Part shown: piece by piece, positions 1-10,530 of the stretch
How positions within the stretch are numbered: the first letter of the stretch is position 1
How the letters are laid out: the number at the start of each line of letters is the position of its first letter
Assembly (NCBI GenBank): GCA_029215795.1
Contig: JARDYH010000005.1
Coordinates: 165,875,814-165,939,813, forward strand
Source of the DNA: Anniella stebbinsi
Taxonomy: Eukaryota; Chordata; Lepidosauria; Squamata; Anniellidae
Length of the DNA stretch: 64,000 nt
Direction: 5' to 3'
Program-made: the position numbers and the translations under genes
Notes under the pieces: model-generated
Seen by the model: the letters and a program-made list of their open reading frames with translations, nothing else
The model's database searches: none
Told to the model about the DNA's origin: nothing

Positions 1-105
1 AGAAATAAAAAGCACCCAGCAAGGAACCCAGTTTTTACATCCTTTTCTAAACTGGGAGCATATGGGGGAGGCTATTTCCAAGTGGAGACTGTTCGTTTCT
101 TTCAG

Positions 106-226
106 CGGCTGTTGGCCTGTGAGGAGGTGGACGTGCCTTTTACCGAAGGGGAGTGGGACTTCTGCATCCAGTACAAAGAGCTTGAAGTCATCATGTTGGA
201 GAACCAAGGAAATGTGGACTCTCGGG
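106..226 (+). CDS. KRAB A-box exon of KZFP gene 1
   Basis: KRAB A boxes recruit TRIM28/KAP1 in the nucleus and give KRAB zinc-finger proteins their repressor activity. This exon is preceded by a pyrimidine tract ending in ttctttcag and followed by a gtatgg donor. Read from its first base it encodes LLACEEVDVPF, then EGEW, then IMLENQGNV, aligning with the A-box FEEVAV...EEW...VMLEN core. It is 121 nt. The stretch between EW and MLEN is shorter than the usual A box, as in all copies here, but this copy has one extra codon. Phe-to-Cys in the FEEV motif and Leu-to-Arg near the end make it the most diverged copy. It ends in phase 1 and joins the finger exon at 3090 to make a Gly codon. Whether a start codon feeds it is unresolved; any 83-nt exon would lie left of the window. 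Confidence 0.75.
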
Positions 227-744
227 GTATGGATGCTTTTGCCTTAGCTAATAGATGGAGGTGGGATAAATTCCTATTGGCCATTTCCCTCTGGAAGAGT
301 GGGGGACCAGTAAGGATGGTCTGCCCCAGAGGCTAGCGGAGACTGGGGGATTTGGCAGTGGGTAGGGCTGGCCCTCCTGTTCTAGCCCTAGTGGATGTGT
401 GGAATGCAAAGGTTACCAAGGCAATTGACACAAACAACTTCTATTGAGCAGAGCCTGGGCAGCACTATTATTCTAATGAAGCAAATGGGCCATCATCACA
501 AAGAGAGAGATGGGGAGGGGTTTCACTTGAGCTTCCTGCAAGAACTAAACATGGCAGGTTCTCTTAATGTTATGTATTAATCAGAACAACCTGCTGTAAT
601 CCTTAATAAATTGCTCTTCTGCTACAATCACTTTCACAGTTCCATCTGCATTTCCCTAAAACACTTAACAACACTGGACAGAATTATCATATACTACTCT
701 TACATACACCCTTCTGCAAAATGGAAATAACAAACTGGGCTATA
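227..744 (+). other. Intron 5' part of gene 1
   Basis: This is sequence after the KRAB donor, shared with the regions after the other KRAB exons (25955, 39591, 59067, 63553). The stretch near 505-740 reappears at about 42045-42290 in the gene 3 intron. I see no gene or recognised element; the open frames here are extensions of the KRAB frame into the intron. Confidence 0.6.
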
Positions 745-880
745 TATCTATTTAATATTTTTTTATTGAATTTTACATTAATAACAAACGGGTATAACAT
801 CCAAGCACATCAAACATAACACAATAATAAAAAACGGGATATCCTTGCTACACACATTCAGCATCGAACTAAGTCAGTCA
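745..880 (-). mobile_element. Probable LINE 3' end, minus strand
   Basis: Read on the minus strand the segment ends in an AATAAA-type signal followed by an A-rich run, like the 3' terminus of a LINE. A second copy lies at 42661-42800 in the gene 3 intron. The family is not assigned. Confidence 0.4.
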
Positions 881-889
881 GGTGACACA

Positions 890-2560
890 GTTATTTATTT
901 ATTTATTTATGGACACTATTTATATTCCACTCAATTATCTAAAAAAAAGACTCCAGAGCGGTGAACATAGGTATAATCTGTAAAAGAAAGATTTAAAAAG
1001 CAAATTGAAATGGTTCAATTTAAAAACAAAGGAACCAGAAAAACAGTGCCTGCACAATTGAGGAATGTTTCTCAAAACAGAGTTGTTAGCAGGACCAGAA
1101 GCAGCCTAGTGTTGGCGCCTGCCTGACCTCCAGGGGCAGGGAGTTCCACAGAGAAGGGGCCGCTACACTAAAGTCTCTTCTCCTGCTGGATTCCAAATGG
1201 GCCAAAGGTCCATGTGGAACCACCTGGAGCATGCTCTCCAACTACCTCAGTGATCGGGCGGGTTGGTAAGGGAGAAGCCGTCTCAGGTATCCTGGTCCCA
1301 AGTTGTTTAGGAGTTTGTATGCTAGTACCAAAACCTTATACCTGGCCTAGTAGCCAATAGGCAGCCAGTGCAATTCCCTCAGCAAAGGAGTATCATGCTG
1401 AAAAGAGGCAGCTCCTGATAACACCCGGGCTGCTGCGTTCTGCACTAGCTCCAGCTTCCGGAGCAACTTTAAGGGCAGCCCCGCATAGCATGCATTGCAG
1501 TAATCCTGTCTTGAGGTTACTAATGCCTGTACCACTGTGGCCAAGCTATCCCTCTCCAGAAGAGGCCGTAGTTGGCGAGTCTGCCAAAGCTGGTAAAAGG
1601 CGCTCCAAGCCGCTACGGCCACATGGGCCTGCAGCGACAATGATGGCTTTAGGAGTGCAACCCCATCCTGAACAGGCAATGATCCTTTTTCTGGACTTGG
1701 AACCATTCACCCACAGGGCTTCTGTCTTTCCAGGATTCAGCTTCAGTTTATTGGTCCTCATCCAGCCCATTATTGATTTTAGCACTGATCTAGGACTTGC
1801 AAAGCATCTCCGGATTCAGATGTCACAGGGAGATAGAGCTGTGTGTCATCACCGTACTGATGGAATTTTGCTCCAAATCCCCTAATGACTGCCCCCAAAG
1901 GCTTCATATAGATGGTAAACAACTTTGGGGAGAAGATGGTGCCCTGGGATACTTTAACTTAATTGCCAAGGGGCCGAAAAACGATTACCCAATGTCACTC
2001 TCTGAAATCGATAAGATAGGATCAGAACCATCGTAACACAGTGCCTCCAACGCCCATCTCACTGAATCGATCGAGGAGGATACCATGGTCGACAGTATCA
2101 AAAGCCGAAGAGAGATCACGCAGAATTAACTGGGTTGTACTCCCCCTGTCTGTCATCCATCAGGGCGACCAAGGCTGATTCAGTCCCGTAACCAGGTCGA
2201 AACCCAGATTGAAATGGGTCTAGATAACCAGTCAAGAGTCAAGAGTGCCTGTAGTTGTTCTGCCATGACCCTCTCCAATACCTTCCCTAAGAATAGGTAT
2301 TTGCAACTGGGTGGTAGTTGTCTAATACCATGAGGTCCAGAGTGGACGTCTTCTGCAGGGGTCGCACTACAGCCTCTTAAAGGATGACAGGGGCCATCCC
2401 TTCATGTAGAGAAGCATTCCCCACTGTCCGGACCCACCCAGTCAATCCCCCTCTGCTAGCTTTTATTGGGCAGAAGGGGCAAGGATTGAGGGGGCAGGTG
2501 GGTACTTGGCAGGACTTATGCAACCCACACTTTCTCAGCCACAGCCCTGCCTCCTGTAGT
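890..2560 (-). mobile_element. L2/CR1-superfamily LINE reverse-transcriptase remnant
   Basis: The minus strand encodes, with several frame breaks, the C-terminal half of a non-LTR reverse transcriptase. Recognisable pieces in order are a GWMRTNKLKLNPGKTEAL motif (near 1740-1770), SRQDYCNACYAGLP (near 1490) and LRELHWLPIGY (near 1350). Further left are the conserved LINE C-terminal tail and a 3' UTR ending in a TTTA microsatellite at 892-910. Right of about 1800 the RT core is still recognisable, including GTE..ALV-like and [13 protein letters not shown] remnants. The copy is 5'-truncated and lies antisense in the gene 1 intron. L2 rather than CR1 is my best guess from these motifs. Confidence 0.75.
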
Positions 2561-3089
2561 TATGGGTATAAAAAGGATGAACTTTATCTGTACGCGATGT
2601 CAAGGTATTTTTTAAAAATGTTTATACTTTCTGGAAAATCAAATTAACAAGACCTGGGTTACAAAGATCACAAACCCGTCTTTCTACGCTACTGCCCAAA
2701 TCCAGCTATGCAAAACTCTTGGAGTTCTAATATATACACACACACACACACACACATATTTTTAAGGCTGAAGCGATTTCTTAACAGGGAAAAGCCTCAA
2801 AAGGCTTAACACACCCAGGTAGTGGGTATTGCTGTGTGACTGCATTAATTGGCTGAAAGACTAAAAAGGTCAATTAGGCGAATTTCTCACAAAATCAGAG
2901 GGCTGTATAGTGCCTGCACATTTTGTCTCACATCTTGGGTTTTACAAGGGCTAGAGACTTACAAGGAGAGAGGATCTTAGAGATTCTCCACAAGCAAAGC
3001 AGTTACCTGGGCGTGATTGGTGGAGAGATGCTTCATGTCTTCTTTTGACTCCTGACAGGATGTTCTTTTTCTTTTGTCTCTGAAAGTAG
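2561..3089 (+). other. Intron 3' part of gene 1 with (AC)n
   Basis: A dinucleotide (AC)n tract occupies about 2735-2756. From about 2970 the sequence matches the short segment just before the other two finger exons (26770 and 46405). It ends in a pyrimidine-rich acceptor finishing in aaagtag at 3083-3089. Confidence 0.65.
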
Positions 3090-4222
3090 GTGATGGGCAG
3101 GACAATGAGAAATATCAGAAGCTGTCTACAGTGTCATCAGAAACTACCCAGCATGAAGAGGGAAAAGAGTTATTTGGGAAACAAAGGGAACCCAAATTCC
3201 ACCAGAAAAAGCTGACAATGAATTGGAAGGAGAAAGACTCTATTTCCCAGGGTCCTGGCATCCATAAACTCCAGATCTCACAAGAGGATCAGAAAGAAAA
3301 AGAAAGGAAGAAGTGTGCAGTGTGTGGGAAGGTATTCAAACATAATTCTGGATTAATCATACATTGCAGAACTCACACAGGAGAGAAACCATATACATGT
3401 ATGGAGTATGGAAAGTGTTTCAGTGATAATGGAAAACTTACTAGACATCAAAAAATACTCATAAGGAAGAAACCATATGAATGCATGGAGTGTGGAAAGA
3501 GCTTCAGTGATGGTAGAGTACTCTCTGTCCATCAACGAGCTCACACAGGGGAGAAACCATTTAAATGCATGGAGTGTGGAAAGTGCTTCAGTCAGAGCTC
3601 AACCCTTAGTTCTCATAAAAGAACTCACACAGGGGAGAAACCGTATAGATGCATGGAGTGTGGAAAGTGCTTCAGTAGTAGTGGAGGACTTACTAAACAT
3701 CAAATAACTCACACAGGGGAGAAACCATATGAATGCATTGAGTGTGGAAAGAGCTTCAGTCGGTGCTCAGATCTTACTGTCCATCGACGAATTCACACAG
3801 GAGAGAAACCATATGAATGCATGGAGTGTGGAAAGTGCTTCAGTCGTAGTGGAGAACTTACTGTCCATCAACGAACTCACACAGGGGAGAAACCATATAG
3901 ATGCATGGAGTGTGGAAAGTGCTTCAGTAGTAGTGGAGGACTTACTAAACATCAAATAACTCACACAGGGGAGAAACCATATAAATGCATGGAGTGTGGA
4001 AAGAGCTTCAGTGTTGGTGGAGGACTTACTAAACATCAAACAACTCATACTGGGGAGAAACCATATGAATGCATGGAGTGTGGAAAGTGCTTTAGTCGGC
4101 GCTCAAATCTTACTGTCCATCAAAGAACTCACACAGGAGAGAAACCATATAAATGTATTGATTGTGGAACGGGCTTCAGTGCGAGGTCAGTCCTTACTGA
4201 GCATGAAAGAAGTCACACATGA
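3090..4222 (+). CDS. KZFP gene 1, terminal exon with 11 C2H2 zinc fingers
   Basis: This is a nuclear DNA-binding protein of the KRAB-ZNF family. The exon starts after a consensus acceptor. GT completes a Gly codon, then comes DGQDNEKYQ, a typical reptile KZFP tether of about 80 residues rich in Lys/Glu. Eleven tandem 28-residue units follow (C-x2-C-x12-H-x3-H, TGEKP linkers) to a TGA at 4220. Contact residues at helix positions -1,2,3,6 are H-S-G-I for finger 1, then D-R-V-V, Q-S-T-S, S-G-G-K, R-S-D-V, R-G-E-V, S-G-G-K, V-G-G-K, R-S-N-V and A-S-V-E for fingers 3-11. Finger 2 is degenerate: its second Cys is Tyr and its last His is lost. Fingers 5 and 8 are identical. The frame is open throughout. 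Unlike genes 2 and 3 it keeps the full tether and a first finger beginning [10 protein letters not shown]. Confidence 0.85.
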
Positions 4223-4649
4223 GAGTAAGCCATATAAACCCATGTATTGCAAAGAGGTTCATGGTGAGCTCAAACTTCGCTACACTTTATAACATCCATA
4301 AATGCCTCTCCATGCCTCTCTCTGCACAGAGAAAGGGAACCGGGCTTGGATTATGTCGTGTTTCGCTGAAATGATGGGACATGGGCCCCGCCTTCAATGT
4401 CATCCATCCATATCAATATGTCTTTAGAGGAAATCCAGAACCCAGGACCAATCCAGTTTCCTATCCTTGGCTTAAATGTTTGAAAAATAGACAGTAAACA
4501 TTCTCAACAGCAACAGCTTATGATAACAGAAATATTCCTTAAGTACTATGTTAATTAACCCCTGTAGTGGATAAAAAAGTGACCACAAGTCAAATAGGTT
4601 TGATAGAACTGAACTCCTTGAGAAGTGTTTATTCAGCAGTTTTACGTGC
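4223..4649 (+). other. 3' UTR / flank of gene 1
   Basis: This non-coding sequence follows the stop codon and is unique to gene 1. Genes 2 and 3 have lost it by a deletion that joins position 4245-equivalent sequence to 5295-equivalent sequence. No clear AATAAA was found; ATTAAA-like motifs are present only in the transposons downstream. Confidence 0.5.
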
Positions 4650-5411
4650 AATTCAGTTGTTGTTATTTACAATATTTATATACTGCTCAATTATCTAAAA
4701 CAGATTCCAGAGTGGTGAGCATAGCTATAAACAGTAAAAGAGAGAAGATTAAAAACCAAAGTAAAATTGTTCAATTTAAAACAAAGGAACCAGAAAAGCA
4801 GTGGCTAGTCAGTTGCAGAAGCCTTCTCAAAAGAGTTGTTTTCAGGAGGTGCCAGAAGCAGCCTAGTGTTGGCATGTGCCTGACCTCCAGGGGTAGGGAG
4901 TTCCACACAGAAGGGGCCACGACTCTAAAGTCTCTTCTACTGGTGGATTCCAATCGGGCCAAAGGTCCATGTGGAACCACTTGGAACATGCTCTCTGATG
5001 ACCTCACTGATTGGGCAGGTTGGAAAGGGAGAAGATGCTCCCTCAGGTATCTTGGTCCCAGGTTTTTTAGAGCTTTGTATGCCAGTACCAAAACCTGAAA
5101 CCTGGCCTGATAGCCAATAGGCAGCCAGTGCAATTCCCTCAACAAAGGAGTACTATGCTAAAAAGAGGCAGCTCCTGATAATAGCCGGGCTGCTGCGTTC
5201 TGCTCTAGCTCAACTTTAAGGGCAGCCCTGCATAGCGTGCATTGCAGTCATCCAGTCTTGAGGTTACTAATGCCTGTACCACTGTGGCCAAGCTAATCCC
5301 TGTCCAGAAGAGGCCATAGATGGCAACCCAGCCAAAGCTGGTAAAAGGCACTCCAAGCTGCCTTGGCCACTTGGGCCTCCAGTGACAATAGAGCTCCCAG
5401 TCCAGAGAGAT
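4650..5411 (-). mobile_element. L2-type LINE 3' fragment (second copy)
   Basis: The minus strand encodes LRELHWLPIGYQARFQVL and then VWNSLPLEVR, the C-terminal tail of the same LINE family as 890-2560. A 3' UTR follows, ending near 4655. Its right edge, about 5292-5411, is the only part kept in the genes 2 and 3 modules (29647-29760 and 47683-47800), where it directly abuts the zinc-finger stop codon. Confidence 0.7.
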
Positions 5412-6420
5412 TCGGAAGCTCTTTTTCTACAACAATTAAAGCTGTATTGACTCCTAGACTTACTCAGCATTTTTCTAAGATCTGGCAGGGCGAGGATCCT
5501 TCCAACACCTGGAAAATGTCCCGGATAACAGTAATACCAAAACCTGGAAAAGAACACAAAGGTGGGTTCCTATCGCCCAATCCCATTACTTATTCAGAAT
5601 GTTAAAAAATCATCTAGTTCAACGATTAAATAAGGTGGTAGGTAACATAATTCATGTAAACCAGACTGGATTCATTCCCCAAAGACCTATATCAGACCCC
5701 CATTACAAATATATCCGGGTAATTTAGAGACAACTGTCATCACTAGAATTTCTGAATGGGAAAAGAAGGGATATTTTGGATTGAGAGATTTTTAAGCTCA
5801 AGATAAACCAAAAACAGCAGAACAACTCAGAACAGACCTAGGAGACTTGGGCCTAGGATGGCTACAAGAATTACAATTATCCCACTTCTACAGAGATCCC
5901 AACATCAAGACATACGCACTCAGAGCCCTAGCAGGATTAGTACATGCTAATGGGAGGGAAGGGAATTGTAGTTTTAGTTTATGCTATCCTAATAGACGCC
6001 CAGATGGGTTCAATGGTGGGCTTGAAGAAAGCGTGGGAAGGAGATTTTGGAAGGGAATTAGAAGATGCAAGTTGGAAGAAATCATAGGACAATAGACCAC
6101 CCAGATCAAAATCAGCCTCTATCAGAGAAACCTCTTTGAAAGTACGGCACAGATGGTACCACACTCCAATACAGCTGGCGCATATTACTTCAACATGCAA
6201 CTCCCTTTGTTGGAGCGGCTGTGGGGTAAAAGGGGGTAAAAGGCACGTATTTTCATTTATGGTGGACAGGGATTCTAGATGTTAGTACATAGAACCTCAT
6301 GTAAAACTGAAATTCAAAATGCGTCAGAATTGAATTTACAACGAAATACGTCCACTTCAGCTGTGAGCATTTGGACATTATAACGACAAATGAAGATCAC
6401 ACAGCACAATTATTAATTTG
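5412..6420 (+). mobile_element. L1-clade LINE ORF2 fragment, plus strand
   Basis: Translation gives WKMSRITVIPKPGKEHKGG and a VDQTGFIPQRPIS-equivalent segment, the L1 reverse-transcriptase palm entry. It then jumps by internal deletion to a C-terminal stretch starting at LGLGWLQELQLSHFYRD. Compared with the copies at 29760 and 47800, this copy lacks the central AFDCLEW block. It is dead, with stops and frame breaks, and lies in the same orientation as the host genes. Confidence 0.75.
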
Positions 6421-6559
6421 GTTGTTTATTTTTTTGTCTTTCGTATTGTTTTCCCCTTAAAATTGTATAAACCAAGTTTTCTGTAACAGATGAGTAAACC
6501 CTAATTGCTAGGGGACTGTTTTATTTTCTGTTATACCTAAAACACAGTATTAAAAAAGA

Positions 6560-7300
6560 AAAGAATCCATGTGATTATTTCTCTAAACCAAACTTTTCCA
6601 CGGCTTCTATCATAAATGTCCATACATTTCCACATTCAAAAGGTAATAATGATATGTAAGTAGCTTTTACTGTATAAACTATTCCTCTTTTTTTATAATC
6701 CACGACAGGTCCCCCTGGAATAAAGTCTGATTTTCTTAAACATAATTTGCTATATTACCATGTACCCTTTCTGCTAACCTGGCCACAAAAGCCACGATTA
6801 ACACTGATATGGACTACAGGACCTATATTATTTGTAAATCCCTACCATATCTATTTCCTTCCAAGATATTTGTCTTGGCACCCTTTTTAAAAGTTTGGTA
6901 AAATGTATTCTATCTGGGCTTGGTGATGAATCCGTTTTAAATACCCTCCATAGTTTCTTCCAGCTCTTGGCATGTAACTGAAACTTCTAAATTTTCCCTT
7001 TGTACTTCCAGCGATCTGGGAATGGGAATCTTCCTCATAAAATATAATATATCCTCAAGAGTTTCGATAGATTTATAGAAATGCCCCATATTACAAAATT
7101 CTCAGTGATGCCATTATGATGATGCACTTGATTGTTATTTGTTTTTGGAAAACTGCATAGTTTCATATTATCTCCTTTTTTCAAAAGTTGCTAATTTTCT
7201 TGATTTGTTACTACATTGAAATATTTATTTGGGATATATTCATGTTTTGGCTGCTAAATAGGTATTTAAAGGTGAAATTCTATGCACATTGAGACAGAAA
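6560..7300 (-). mobile_element. Second L1 ORF2 fragment, minus strand
   Basis: On the minus strand the best-preserved frame reads like the linker before an L1 RT domain: LEDILHFMRNIPIPRLLEV, then a TCQELE...SPSPDRIHFTKLL stretch comparable to the L1 PGPDG...FYK region. Collinear copies lie at about 31240-31990 and 49290-50050. Several frameshifts are present, and the element sits tail-to-tail with the plus-strand L1. The part nearest 6560-6760 (VDYKKRGI...YTVKATYIS) is not recognised. Confidence 0.5.
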
Positions 7301-7489
7301 AAGCTCTACAACATAGATAGCTGTGGAACGTGGGGAGTCGTAGGAATTTGTCCTTTCTAACATGCATAGGACTGTGCTATAACAGATTTGAATTAGTCCC
7401 TTGTTTTTTTTTCTGTTCTCACTTTACTTTCGTCCATACCGTGCACTGTCCAAAAGGCACATGAGGCAGCCACTTTCCTGAAGCTAAGA

Positions 7490-7850
7490 CATTTTTCTCC
7501 CTCTTTCATAATACTAATGGATAAGTGGAAGTAATTCTCCACACAGTGCAGAACTAACTATGGAATTTACTACTGCAAGACATTGTTATGGCCACCAATT
7601 TGGATGGCTTTAAAAGGAAGGTAGACAAATTCTTAGAGGAATGGCTACTATTCCTGTTGGCTCTGTGCTACCTCCAGTATCAGTGGCAGAATGCCTGTGT
7701 ACACCAGTTGCTGGGGAACATGGGAAGGAGGGTGCTGTTGTACCAATGTCCTACTTGTGGGTTCCTGGTTGACAGCTGGTTGGCCACTGTCTGAACAGAG
7801 TGCTTGTTTCCATAGACGCTTGGTCTGATCCAGGATGGCTTTTCTGATGA
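7490..7850 (+). mobile_element. CR1/L3-like LINE 3' fragment
   Basis: It encodes the C-terminal signature of a common squamate CR1-type repeat: FTQCRTKLWN-like, then ATNLDGFKRKVDKFLEEW, QYQWQNACVHQLLGNMG and CGFLVDSWLATV. The nucleotide tail after this corresponds to the typical gcttggtctgatccaggatg end. Paralogous copies are at 32165-32740 and 50260-50620. Confidence 0.65.
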
Positions 7851-8821
7851 TTTTAATAAATATTGTCAATGTATGATAACAAGAATGAACTGCATATGTA
7901 CTATGTACACCTGTCAAAATAGGTGTTTCCTATGCACTCTCCTCCTCCGTCTTCATATCTCACGGCGAATGGATTGATCACCCCTGGGCACCTGGGGACT
8001 TTCAGGAGGATCCCGTAATAGGAAACAGGCAGCTCTTTTGAGCTCCACTTTAAAGCAAGATTGCATGGATCAACCCCTCAGCTGAGGGGCTTTCAGGGTT
8101 TTTCCTGCTTTCCCCCCAAACGGCCCCCTAAACTTTAGGGCCTAACTCCCCCATCTCTTCCCTCCTCCTTGCTCGGGCACCACCCAATGACGCACCTTTG
8201 CCTCTTTATTCTGCCTTGTCCTCTACACGCCTCAGCCGCCTACCAGCTCCTTACCAGGGAATCTCTCGGAGGACCGAGGAAGGAGGACCGAGGAAGGTGC
8301 GCTCGCTATTATCTTTCCACTAAAAAGAATTCCTGCCTCTCTAGGAAGGACAACTCTGTTCATTTAACCCTAGGAACAAAAGCTCTCTTTCTTCCCCCCC
8401 CCCCCCCTTCCCACAAATATTTCAGCTGCAGTCATTGCACCTTGACACTGAGTTTTTGGCTCCTGGCTGCTGATTTTTCTCCCCAGAATAAATTAGGAGG
8501 AAGTTCTGACTGCAAGGAGGCAGGAGAGATGGAAAGGGCAAATTCTCATCTCCTTGCTGAAAAGCGATGAAAGAAGATCACATGGTTTGCCAAAAAAAAA
8601 GAAATAATAAAAAAAACCACAGCAAATTATTAGTCTATCCCACCTTTCTTCCATGGGCCTCCATATGGTTCCCAGCTGGTCTCCTATCCAGGCTGTGGCC
8701 ACATCCAGACCTGCTTAACTGCAGATGTCTTCAGCCTGTCAGCCTGGCACAATCTACTTGCGCCTCCATCTCAGTACTGGTCAGCATAAACAATTTCCCT
8801 CAGTACCTTTCTAACTTGGTC
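7851..8821. other. Duplicated spacer, no gene seen
   Basis: The sequence is collinear with 32740-33680; the copy at 50620-51185 has an internal deletion. It holds a C-rich homopolymer (about 8394-8407) and, near 8630-8700, a fragment resembling a LINE/SINE 3' end on the minus strand. The open frames do not survive comparison among copies. Confidence 0.5.
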
Positions 8822-8984
8822 CAGACGACACACTTAGCCACGGGTAAGCATTCTGAGCAAAATATTAGAATATCATGTGAACCATTCCTAACCATGGTGG
8901 CTACATAACCATGGTTTAAACACATTCACTAACCATTTGCTGCAAAAGGGATAGTGGCCCAACCATGGCCTAGCGTGTTCTCTT
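8822..8984. mobile_element. Candidate MITE with CCATGG motifs (copy 1)
   Basis: The left end CAGACGACACACTTAGCCA is imperfectly inverted at the right end (tagcgtgttctct). The interior has repeated ACCATGG palindromes. It looks like a non-autonomous hAT-like element. Copies are at 33682-33844 and 51186-51350. Confidence 0.4.
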
Positions 8985-9830
8985 AGCCTGTCCCTTGCTA
9001 CTCATTTCACCAGTCTACAGAAGCCTTCATTGTAGGATGGCTGCTAGTCATGACAGTTACCACAAATTCCAATAATACGTGTTACAACTATATTGTCAGA
9101 CAGTGTATGATAACGAGAACGAACTTCATACATATTACGAGTACAAAAAACCCTGTTTTCACCTTTATCAAGTCCGTGTTTGTAGATATGGGAAGAAATT
9201 TTTGGGAGAAAATCTTTTCTGGTGCCCTTCAGATTACTTGCTGCTGAGCTGCATCTCTCCACCCTTCTAGTGGTAAAAGCAGATTGGCAGGATAGAAATG
9301 AACATGGCATAGAGAGGCACACTGGCACAAATTGGCCAGTCACTTGATAGAGTCTGTGATTGCAAGGGAGTGTGGGTACAGCAGCACTCTTCTGACTCCT
9401 GGGAAGCCTTCAACCCATGACACAGAGAAGGGAAACTCAGAGGCACAGAATTTTAAGGTTAAGCATTATAAAGTGATTCCAAGTTGCATAGAAGTCTTGT
9501 TTATCTTTCATGTTCCTAGTTGCTCTTTTGACTAGGCTTCAGCTTTTCCATAACAGTGGTTGACCAAACCCTGAAGCGCCATTCCTGTAATGTAGGTTTG
9601 TGCGTTCCTTTCCAGATGGCTGCAATTAAAAGGAAGGACTTCTTCACAAAGTGCATCATTAAACTGTAGAATTCACTACCACATGATGTCGGGATGGACA
9701 CCAGTTTGGATGGCTTCAAATAGGGGGGTTGGAAATATTCCTGGAGGAAAAGAGCTGTATGCTATTTCCAGTATCAGAGGTAGTATGCCTACAGGTTTGG
9801 TGGCAGGGGGAAGGAGATAGCTTTTTCATC
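8985..9830. repeat. Duplicated spacer with CR1-like fragment
   Basis: The part 9040-9540 is shared with 20660-21330, 33900-34610 and 51410-52110. From about 9620 to 9830 a CR1-type fragment reads DFFTKCI..., then DGFK-like residues, and ends in the gcagggggaaggag stretch shared with 15345, 21430, 34690, 52200 and 54550. No host gene was seen. Confidence 0.5.
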
Positions 9831-10447
9831 CACCCAGTCATCTCAGGGTTAAAGAAAGAGAGCTGTAATTCCCCGAGAGGCCGGAAATCTTCAGAGCGAA
9901 ATAGGGCCCAAGACTGGCGTGTGCCGCCCTTTGTCTTTAAGGCCTCGTGAGGCTCTCAGGACACAGAGGTAAAAGCTCGACAAAGGGGTGGAAGCAAAAG
10001 AGGAGGGAACAAGAATATGGGGTGCGTGTAAGGGACATGGGTCAGAGCTGAGCAATGTTTGAATTTCCGTGACCTGAAACGGCCGGGATACTTTCCCTTG
10101 CGTTACACGGTTTTGGACCTGAAAGCTCATTAGGTTCGTCTTTACTTTCTAAAGCCTGAAGGGCGAGACGGGAGGAACTGATCCTTAGCGGGAAAGGCTG
10201 CTGCCCAGGTGGATAAGGGCTTCTCCTCCTGGTTCCCCTGAGAGTTTGGCCGGACTCTGCTGCTGCTTCTTAGGCAGGATTGGCAGCTGAGGCTGCGGGT
10301 CCCTCTGTGCTGTTGCCGTCCTTGCTCACGCCCGGCCCCACCATGTGCCTTGGAGGAAAGAGGGCAGAGAGTCCCCTTTCTACTGCTCTTGGGAGCTAGC
10401 AAAGTGCGTAAGCAATCCACACACCAACCCTGTAAGGTTGGCCTTTG
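9831..10447 (+). promoter_or_regulatory. GC-rich block, candidate promoter / first-exon region (copy 1)
   Basis: This is a CpG-containing stretch in otherwise AT-rich DNA, with segments such as ccgtccttgctcacgcccgg. Related blocks recur at about 16050-16600, 21780-22200, 35770-36180, 52945-53500 and 55260-55690, always on the upstream side of an 83-nt exon. KZFP genes usually start at CpG islands, so a promoter or non-coding first exon is plausible. I cannot fix a start site or donor, and this is inference from composition and position only. Confidence 0.3.
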
Positions 10448-10530
10448 TAGGAGCTGGTGTGGTCCAGTGGTTTGAGTCTTATTAGACCAAAGAGACCCAG
10501 GCCCAAATCCCCACCCGGTTGTAATGGAAG
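10448..10530 (+). mobile_element. tRNA-derived SINE head (Sauria-like)
   Basis: The segment gagctggtgtggtccagtgg resembles a Pol III A box region and gacccaggcccaaatcccc a B box, as in the tRNA-derived head of the squamate Sauria SINE. The body and tail of the same SINE type appear only at 11305-11410. Equivalent heads lie at 16628, 22206, 36217, 53528 and 55708. Confidence 0.5.

Noticed and set aside
82..336. Longer KRAB-containing frames running from the intron through the exon and past the donor
   Set aside because: The upstream part is a pyrimidine-tract intron and the downstream part follows a gtatgg donor. The apparent start is GTG in most copies; only the copy at 39473 has ATG.
5412..7300. 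Twin-primed (5'-inverted) single L1 insertion
   Set aside because: The inverted piece lies downstream of the plus-strand 3' part rather than upstream, the wrong order for twin priming. Two separate L1 fragments are more likely.
10448..10530. Possible tRNA gene
   Set aside because: The A and B boxes are SINE-like, no cloverleaf with an acceptor stem closes, and similar heads recur six times with Sauria-type bodies downstream.
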